NCBI GenBank assembly: GCA_910579325.1
Contig: CAJTTU010000101.1
Location: 1-11,258 of the forward strand
Length of the DNA: 11,258 bases
Reading direction: 5' to 3'
Origin: an uncultured Lachnospiraceae bacterium
Lineage (GTDB): Bacteria > Bacillota > Clostridia > Lachnospirales > Lachnospiraceae
Positions 6,275 through 11,258 of the stretch are shown here, in pieces; the stretch's first letter is position 1; every line of letters starts with the position of its first letter. A model generated the notes under the pieces. The model made no database searches, was not told where the DNA came from, and was given only the letters and a program-made list of their open reading frames with translations. A program made the translations under genes and the position numbers.

Positions 6275-7669
6275 TTACCTCCCTGCTTTTTCTTTTTGTC
6301 CTTTCATTTCAAAAATCCGTTTCCAGAATACTTTTACCGTAACCAATGAAATAATTCCCGACAAAGCGTCAGAAAATGGCCCGGCCCACAAGATTCCTTC
6401 CACACCCATCGTGCAGCCTAAAACCAGCATGGCAGGAATCAGAAGTATAATCTGTCTTGAAAGAGAAAGCGCCGCCGCCGGAACCGGCTTTCCGATGGCC
6501 TGAAAGAAAATACCTACAACTGCGCCTGACGGAATAAGGAAACAGGCAAGCAAATATACGCGGAAACATTTTACCGCGAATTCCACATAGAGATCTGACT
6601 CCTGGCCAAAAACACTGATGATCTGTTCCGGGAAAACCTGAAAAATAAACAATGCCACAAACATGATCGCTGTTCCTGAAATGAGTGACCATTTCAATGT
6701 ACTTTTAACACGGTCATGCTGTCCGCTTCCGTAATTGTATCCAAGAATCGGCTGTACGCCGCTCGCAATCCCAAGCGTAATCCCGGTAATTAACTGACTG
6801 ACTTTCATCGTAACGCCTAAAGCCGCTAATGGAATATCGGGGCCATATTCAGAAAGCGCCCCATATTTTACCAACATATTGTTCATGACCGCGATAACAA
6901 ACACTGAAGCTATCTGCGAAATAAGGCTCGATGTACCAAGAGATACGATATTCCCAACGACCTTTACATCCAAAATAAAGTGTTCTTTTTTCATTTTAAT
7001 TGTTTTAAAATGGAACAGACAGATAATAAAGTAAACCGCGTTCAATACCTGACCCAGTATCGTTGCCAATGCAGCTCCCTTTACGCCCCATCCACATACA
7101 AAAATAAAGATCGGATCGAGAATCATATTCGTAACGCATCCAATCAGAAGACCAACCATGCTTACTTTCGGCCTGCCGTCCGCACGGATTGGGCTTCCGA
7201 ATGCAGAACATATAATTGAAAAAGGAAATCCAAATACAATAATCCGCCCATAGTCCAGCGCATAAGGAAGTACGTTATCCGTAGCGCCAAACAACCTGCA
7301 AAACGGTGTTAAAAACAGTTCAAATAAGATCATCAGGACAATTCCGGTTCCAATGACCATCGTTACCATATTCCCTACACCTTTTGCGGCTTTTTCCGGT
7401 TCCTTTTTTCCAAGATGCAGACTCATAAAGGCTGCCGCCCCGTCCCCAAACATAAAGCCGAGAGCCAGCATAATCGTTGAAATCGGCATAATTACGTTTG
7501 TAGCCGCGTTTCCCAGATATCCTACCCCCTGTCCGATAAAGACCTGGTCTACCATGTTATACAGTGAATTCACCACAATAGAAATAATGCTTGGCACTGC
7601 ATAACGCATCATCAGTTTTCCAACCCTTTCCGTGCCGAGAGGGTTGGTTCTCGTTATCGTTGCTTCCAT
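6275..7669 (-). CDS. MATE-family multidrug/cation exporter (MepA-like)
   Basis: This 464-residue inner-membrane protein has about twelve hydrophobic helices in two related halves. It opens with LGTERVGKLMMRYAVPSIISIVVNSLYNMVD (residues 11-41) and VFIGQGVG at 43-50, the standard start of MepA/DinF-type MATE proteins. ASGVQPILGYNYGSGQ near residue 300 marks the equivalent position in the second half. MATE proteins export drugs, dyes or metabolites in exchange for Na+ or H+; the substrate cannot be read from sequence. AGGAGGT at 7675-7681 sets the start. It is followed at six bases by the kinase gene and preceded by the groES remnant and CIRCE site with no obvious terminator in the 81-base gap, so it may be expressed from the CIRCE promoter. 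Confidence 0.95.
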   Translation of the reverse strand: MEATITRTNPLGTERVGKLMMRYAVPSIISIVVNSLYNMVDQVFIGQGVGYLGNAATNVIMPISTIMLALGFMFGDGAAAFMSLHLGKKEPEKAAKGVGNMVTMVIGTGIVLMILFELFLTPFCRLFGATDNVLPYALDYGRIIVFGFPFSIICSAFGSPIRADGRPKVSMVGLLIGCVTNMILDPIFIFVCGWGVKGAALATILGQVLNAVYFIICLFHFKTIKMKKEHFILDVKVVGNIVSLGTSSLISQIASVFVIAVMNNMLVKYGALSEYGPDIPLAALGVTMKVSQLITGITLGIASGVQPILGYNYGSGQHDRVKSTLKWSLISGTAIMFVALFIFQVFPEQIISVFGQESDLYVEFAVKCFRVYLLACFLIPSGAVVGIFFQAIGKPVPAAALSLSRQIILLIPAMLVLGCTMGVEGILWAGPFSDALSGIISLVTVKVFWKRIFEMKGQKEKAGR

Positions 7670-7750
7670 TTTCTACCTCCTGGTTTTAAATTAATCGAAA
7701 ACCCTAATCATATCTGTCTTTCTTTAAAACCTCTGTCTGTTTTTTGACGG

Positions 7751-7873
7751 TTACTCTACAATCGCAATGATTCCCTTCTGGGAAACAATGGTGTATTCTT
7801 TTTCATCAACCTTTATTTCTGTTCCCGCATATTTGGAGAAAATCACTCTGTCATTTAATGGTCTTAATATCAT
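7751..7873 (-). pseudogene. groES: GroES (co-chaperonin) with its middle deleted in frame
   Basis: The 40-codon frame begins MILRPLNDRVI, the normal GroES N-terminus, and passes straight into FSKYAGTEIKVDEKEYTIV and QKGIIAIVE-stop, the normal GroES C-terminus. Full-length GroES is about 94-97 residues, so about 54 central residues are missing, including the mobile loop that contacts GroEL and the roof hairpin. The missing segment would run between DRVIV and GDKVIF, two places with similar coding sequence, which suggests deletion by short homology. An ATG at 7894 would add seven residues; I prefer 7873 because it matches the family start. No groEL follows. The perfect CIRCE site upstream confirms the ancestry. 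Whether the mini-protein is made or used is unknown. Confidence 0.88.
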
Positions 7874-7900
7874 TCCTGTTGCCTGCCTCTCCATTAGTTA

Positions 7901-7927
7901 TTAGCACTCATATTCTTCGAGTGCTAA
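7901..7927 (-). promoter_or_regulatory. CIRCE operator (HrcA binding site)
   Basis: TTAGCACTC, nine bases, GAGTGCTAA: an exact match to the CIRCE inverted repeat bound by the heat-shock repressor HrcA in Firmicutes. It lies between a plausible minus-strand promoter and the groES remnant, as in ordinary groESL operons. The site is symmetric, so it could also affect the divergent LysR promoter, whose -35 begins 33 bases away. Confidence 0.96.
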
Positions 7928-7941
7928 TTCTTGTAAAACAT

Positions 7942-7970
7942 ATTAAAACACACTTGCTCTTGAAAGTGAA
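7942..7970 (-). promoter_or_regulatory. Promoter of the groES remnant/MATE/kinase unit
   Basis: TTCACT-N17-TTTAAT on the minus strand matches nine of twelve consensus positions and would start transcription near 7935, just before the CIRCE site. An alternative pair is TTTCAA-N17-TATGTT (7937-7965). Both overlap the -35 region of the LysR promoter on the other strand. Confidence 0.5.
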
Positions 7971-7988
7971 GTGAAAATATGGTATTAT
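7960..7988 (+). promoter_or_regulatory. Promoter of the LysR-family gene
   Basis: TTGAAA and TATTAT separated by exactly 17 bases on the plus strand, a good housekeeping promoter 34 bases before the LysR start codon. It overlaps the oppositely oriented promoter of the CIRCE unit by about 11 bases, so the two cannot easily be occupied by polymerase at once. Confidence 0.7.
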
Positions 7989-7997
7989 CAATGATAA
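7985..7997. promoter_or_regulatory. Candidate LysR-type operator (T-N11-A inverted repeat)
   Basis: TTATCA-A-TGATAA is a perfect 6+6 inverted repeat with the T-N11-A form typical of LysR-type binding boxes. It covers the -10 of the LysR gene, a position suited to autorepression. LysR proteins commonly control both themselves and the divergent gene. Confidence 0.5.
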
Positions 7998-8022
7998 AAA
8001 CGCAATAATGGAGGTGAAACCC

Positions 8023-8901
8023 ATGAATACAGACCAGTTAAAGAGCTTTATCCAAGTTGCCGAAAACCTGAACTTTGCAAGAGCTGCTGAAATTTTAAAG
8101 ATTACGCAATCAGCGGTATCCCGGCAGATCCATTCGCTGGAAGATGAACTGGGGACAAAACTTCTGTACCGTACTACCCGGACAGTTACCCTTACCCCCG
8201 CCGGGATCAGTTTTCTGGAAGACGCAAAAAATGTTATGGGCAGACTGAAAATTGCCGAGCAAAAGCTACGGCGCCACCAAAGTACGGACATACAGATTCT
8301 GACTATTGGATGTCAGAATGAAGCTAATCTGGATTTACTCTGCAAAATACTGAAATCCTGCAGGGAACAGATACCTGAGCTTTACCCATTTTTGAAAGTG
8401 ATCCCCCACAGATCCATTCTAAATCTTTTTTACCATGATGAACTGGATCTGCTGTTTGGTTTTCAGAATGATATTCCGATAAAGAACGACACACTTTATA
8501 AAGAATTATTTCAGATACCGCTATGCTGCATCATTCCCTCCACACATCCATATGCAGCCAGCCCCGAACTTACAAAAGAGGAATTATATTCGGAGAATAT
8601 CGTTATCTGCAATTCCTATGTGATCCCTTCTAAAGTCGCAGAAGTGCAGAACCAAATTTCACAGCATATCCCGCCGGAATCCACTTATGTGTGTGAAAAC
8701 CTGCAAGTACTCCTTACCCTTGTAAGAGCCGGTTATGGCTGTTCTGTCCTTCCGCAGATGAATTTTATCCACACAGATATCCGTGCAATTCCTTTAAAAG
8801 ACAGCGAACCTCTGTCCTACGGCTTCTTTTCTAAAAAAAACGCACAAAGCCTTCTTCTGAAAAAATTTACTTCTATTGTGGTAAACACAATCTGCCATTA
8901 A
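8023..8901 (+). CDS. LysR-family transcriptional regulator
   Basis: This 292-residue protein has the LysR N-terminal winged helix (MNTDQLKSFIQVAENLNFAR, then AAEILKITQSAVSRQIHSLE at 21-40 and LLYRTTRTVTLTPAG at 47-61), then a linker helix and a periplasmic-binding-protein-like effector domain from about residue 85 to the end. A start at 8008 is also open, but the ribosome site GGAGGTG (8010-8016) selects the ATG at 8023, whose product begins in the usual LysR way. It diverges from the groES-remnant/MATE/kinase unit across a shared promoter region, so that unit is the likely target. The inducer cannot be told from sequence. A hairpin at 8903-8953 follows the stop. Confidence 0.95.
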   Translation: MNTDQLKSFIQVAENLNFARAAEILKITQSAVSRQIHSLEDELGTKLLYRTTRTVTLTPAGISFLEDAKNVMGRLKIAEQKLRRHQSTDIQILTIGCQNEANLDLLCKILKSCREQIPELYPFLKVIPHRSILNLFYHDELDLLFGFQNDIPIKNDTLYKELFQIPLCCIIPSTHPYAASPELTKEELYSENIVICNSYVIPSKVAEVQNQISQHIPPESTYVCENLQVLLTLVRAGYGCSVLPQMNFIHTDIRAIPLKDSEPLSYGFFSKKNAQSLLLKKFTSIVVNTICH

Positions 8902-8902
8902 C

Positions 8903-8953
8903 GATAAGGAGGCAATACAGATACCGGGAAAGTATCCATATTGCCTCTTTATC
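8903..8953. terminator. Hairpin between the converging LysR and GntP-type genes
   Basis: GATAAGGAGGCAATA (8903-8917) pairs with TATTGCCTCTTTATC (8939-8953): fifteen pairs, one a G-U, with a smaller GATAC/GTATC helix in the loop. It begins one base after the LysR stop and lies between two converging genes, as expected of a bidirectional terminator. No long T-run follows on either strand. Confidence 0.6.
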
Positions 8954-9022
8954 AGATACACATAATTTTCACTCCGGCCTTATTGATGAGGTAAATGTCA
9001 ACCAGCCCGGTTCACTTTTCGG

Positions 9023-10345
9023 CTAAATCTGTAAACCACAAGAGCCGCATGCCATGTAAAAACAGGATAACAGAAAAGCCGCAGCCAGCGGGATAGCCAC
9101 TGTGCATACAAACACTGGCGGATACCCCTCTTTAAACCGTACGCCGGAAAGCTGCATCGCTATGATCGCCGCTCCACTGTAGGGCATGGACTCAAAAGTT
9201 GTGGTTCCCATCACGGCAATCCTGTGCATCGCCCCGGCAGATATCTGCCCGCTCCGTATATAGGGCAGCAGAGCCGGAAGCCCTAAAGCCAATGCCGCAG
9301 GCGGCGAAGATGTCAGCAGCGTAAAAATCACAATGGTGATAAAAACAATCATGTAAGGATTCCAGACAAGGGAAGTAACAGTCGCAGCAACCTCTCCGAA
9401 TGCGGCAGTTTTCTGTACCACTGCCGCAAAGCCCATCAAAGACGCGATCTGGAAAAATACATGTGTTCCGTTCCGAAATCCCAGATTCAGCGTTTCCGTA
9501 TATTTTCGCCCTCCCCGCCCCGGGATTGCCTGCCTCATCAAAGCCAGCGCAAGGAGTATCCCGGCTGTCAGGGAAACCATAATATCCCACCGCAAAAGAG
9601 AATAGGTGACAAAAATAACTGCCAAAGGAATAAACGCCTGCCAAAACTCGGGATAAACCGTTTTTTCCTCTTCCATATCCTTACTGTCTTCCCTTCGTTC
9701 CGGGTCTTTGGAAATCAATCTGTATAAATAAACATTTCCCGCAGCAAATACGGCAAAAAATCCGCAGAAGCCTCCCAGCAGGCCGGCGGCAGCCGAAGTT
9801 TCCAGCAATGCCGATGCAGTGATATTGCCGATTGTCGGGGCGCAGGGCGCCGCCATGGCTGCCGACGCCCCCGGAGACATCGTCATCGCCGGAAGATACC
9901 TGTCCGGAATATCCGCCGCCCTGCCGAAAGCTTTCGCGATCGGCACGGAGGTTAGCAGCACCACTGTGCCTGATACCCCGGTAAAGGTCAATATGGCCTG
10001 CATCACAGACATCGTAACCAGGCTGGCCAGAACCCGTCTGTTCCTGGACATCTTCTCTGTCGGCCCCCACAGTGTAAACAGCTTTCTGCCCACAGCCTCC
10101 GCGCCATGGCTGACCGTGTAGATATGCCCCAGGCAGGCGCCCATGATGGCAAAGGCAAAGCCTACGGGCATCCAGTCCGCAATCCCTTTCATATATACAT
10201 TTTTTAAAGTATCCAACAATGGCATGGAACTGCATAAAGCCACCGCCAGCGCGCATAAAAGCGCCGCGTAAATATTGGACATTCCTTTATACACCAGAAA
10301 TACCAGCAGCGTCATCCCGAGAAAAAGGACAATCCACCCCTTCAC
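9023..10345 (-). CDS. GntP-type permease (organic acid:proton symporter family)
   Basis: This 440-residue membrane protein has about 11-12 hydrophobic helices. It shows features of the GntP/ion-transporter group: GVSGTVVLLTSVPIAKAF in the first half, SPGASAAMAAPCAPTIGNIT in the middle, and TTFESMPYSGAAI at 382-394, matching the conserved FE-x-(L/M)P-x-SGA motif near the last helices. Members take up gluconate, related sugar acids, hydroxybutyrate or other carboxylates with H+; the exact substrate is not visible. The start is a GTG at 10345, set by GGGAGGGG at 10351-10358. Only 33 bases separate it from the upstream MFS gene, so the two are probably co-transcribed. No catabolic enzymes lie in the visible part. 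Confidence 0.82.
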   Translation of the reverse strand: MKGWIVLFLGMTLLVFLVYKGMSNIYAALLCALAVALCSSMPLLDTLKNVYMKGIADWMPVGFAFAIMGACLGHIYTVSHGAEAVGRKLFTLWGPTEKMSRNRRVLASLVTMSVMQAILTFTGVSGTVVLLTSVPIAKAFGRAADIPDRYLPAMTMSPGASAAMAAPCAPTIGNITASALLETSAAAGLLGGFCGFFAVFAAGNVYLYRLISKDPERREDSKDMEEEKTVYPEFWQAFIPLAVIFVTYSLLRWDIMVSLTAGILLALALMRQAIPGRGGRKYTETLNLGFRNGTHVFFQIASLMGFAAVVQKTAAFGEVAATVTSLVWNPYMIVFITIVIFTLLTSSPPAALALGLPALLPYIRSGQISAGAMHRIAVMGTTTFESMPYSGAAIIAMQLSGVRFKEGYPPVFVCTVAIPLAAAFLLSCFYMACGSCGLQI

Positions 10346-10378
10346 TTTTACCCCTCCCGGTTTTTGTCTTTTAAACAG

Positions 10379-11258
10379 TTACTGCTCTTTTTTCGCTTTC
10401 ATGCCCAGTTCCGGAAGGAACAATACGATCACGCCCATCAAAAGCATAAATACGCAGGCCGCGCCAAGAAGCTTATATACACTGGTTCCCGCAAAAGGCG
10501 TTACAATATAAGGAATCACCAAAGGAGAAGCCAGCAACTGTATGGTTGCAACCAATCCGCCTGCCGATGCTGCGTAGCGGGGGCCAATCTCTTTAAATAA
10601 TACGGGGAATGACATTAACAACGGGAACGACGCACCCATAAAGAAGCCTGTCATAAATGTAGCCACAATCATAATAATTCCTTCCGGCGCCTGCCAGGAA
10701 ATAAATGCCAGAGCGGCTCCCAATATGGAAAATGCCAATAAGCAGGGTTTATATTTCCCAACTTTTTTATAAATCCAGGGAACAATCAGGCCGCTGATAC
10801 AGCTTCCCATGGAAATCGGCGTTGCGTAAGCCCCTGCTTTCACACTATCAAAACCTCTGACCTCGTTTAAAATTTTGGGCAAAAATGTATTAAATGTTGA
10901 CGTAAATACCATTACGCAGAGAAGCGCCATTCCTGTCAGCCAGATATTTTTGCTTTTCAGCGCCACCTTCAGGCAATCCAGCAATGATTCCGCATTTTGC
11001 GCCTGTTTCGCTTCCTGCGTTTTTCCTGCGTCTGCCTGCATGGGACTGTCTTTCATAAAAAGAATCCAGCAGATTCCGATAACCAGGCAGGCCACGAAAG
11101 CAATCGTAAACGCTACCTTCATGCTGGGAAGCATAGCCGTAGTGCCGATGGCCAGCGTCTGGGCAAGGCCCGATGTGGTCAAACAAATACCCATAGCGAC
11201 GCTCAAATTTTCGGGACCAAACCACTGCTGCAGAACTTTTGACCTGTTAGGCGTCAAA
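10379..11258 (-). CDS. MFS transporter, N-terminus beyond the window
   Basis: The visible 293 codons form the C-terminal two-thirds of a major facilitator superfamily protein. The frame is open to the right edge. RSKVLQQWFGPENLSVAMGI resembles the loop and helix around transmembrane segment 4 of MFS proteins, so roughly the first 100-120 residues are missing. A hydrophilic central loop (about MKDSPMQADAGKTQEAKQAQ) separates the halves, followed by six more helices and a basic end. The substrate is unknown. The GntP-type gene follows after 33 bases, giving a tandem of two unrelated permeases, perhaps alternative carriers for the same carboxylate. Confidence 0.88.
   Translation of the reverse strand, partial: LTPNRSKVLQQWFGPENLSVAMGICLTTSGLAQTLAIGTTAMLPSMKVAFTIAFVACLVIGICWILFMKDSPMQADAGKTQEAKQAQNAESLLDCLKVALKSKNIWLTGMALLCVMVFTSTFNTFLPKILNEVRGFDSVKAGAYATPISMGSCISGLIVPWIYKKVGKYKPCLLAFSILGAALAFISWQAPEGIIMIVATFMTGFFMGASFPLLMSFPVLFKEIGPRYAASAGGLVATIQLLASPLVIPYIVTPFAGTSVYKLLGAACVFMLLMGVIVLFLPELGMKAKKEQ

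Noticed and set aside
9681..10256. A 191-codon minus-strand frame rich in glycine, arginine and cysteine
   Set aside because: It is a shifted frame of the GntP-type permease, with composition typical of a frame artefact.

Overview
The window looks like chromosomal DNA of a Gram-positive gut clostridium, most likely Lachnospiraceae. Supporting signs are AGGAGG-type ribosome sites, tRNAs without an encoded CCA, a perfect CIRCE operator, and the protein set: GH36 alpha-galactosidase, YczE/YitT membrane protein, Lachnospiraceae-style AraC regulator, cytidylate-kinase-like protein, MepA-type MATE. The assignment comes from protein style only; no marker gene is present.

Layout. (1) Positions 1-322: a tRNA-Glu gene on the minus strand with a strong promoter, then the upstream region of the galactosidase. 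(2) 323-4013: a two-gene plus-strand operon (alpha-galactosidase, then a translationally coupled YczE-like membrane protein) converging with an AraC-family regulator; the stop codons of the converging genes overlap. (3) 4053-5557: a graveyard of minus-strand remnants. It holds a tRNA-Asn lacking its 5' part, the first 19 codons of a conjugative relaxase, hairpins, the tail of a collagen-like protein, a frameshifted response-regulator DNA-binding domain, and an ABC exporter reduced to its two ends. I read this as the scar of an integrative element plus later deletions. (4) 5645-7927: a minus-strand unit of CIRCE operator, 40-codon groES remnant, MATE transporter and cytidylate-kinase-like protein. 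(5) 7960-8901: a LysR regulator diverging from that unit, with overlapping face-to-face promoters and a T-N11-A inverted repeat on its -10. (6) 9023-11258: a GntP-type permease preceded by an MFS transporter that runs off the right edge, probably one operon.

The most interesting point is region 4-5. A heat-shock (HrcA/CIRCE) control site that normally serves groESL is intact, but groES has lost its middle in frame, no groEL follows, and the next genes are a multidrug-type exporter and a small kinase. This suggests an efflux operon that has been placed under chaperone-type control, with LysR as a possible second input. The ABC remnant at 5366-5557 shows the same architecture of start joined in frame to end. 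I see no CRISPR array, rRNA, or complete mobile element.
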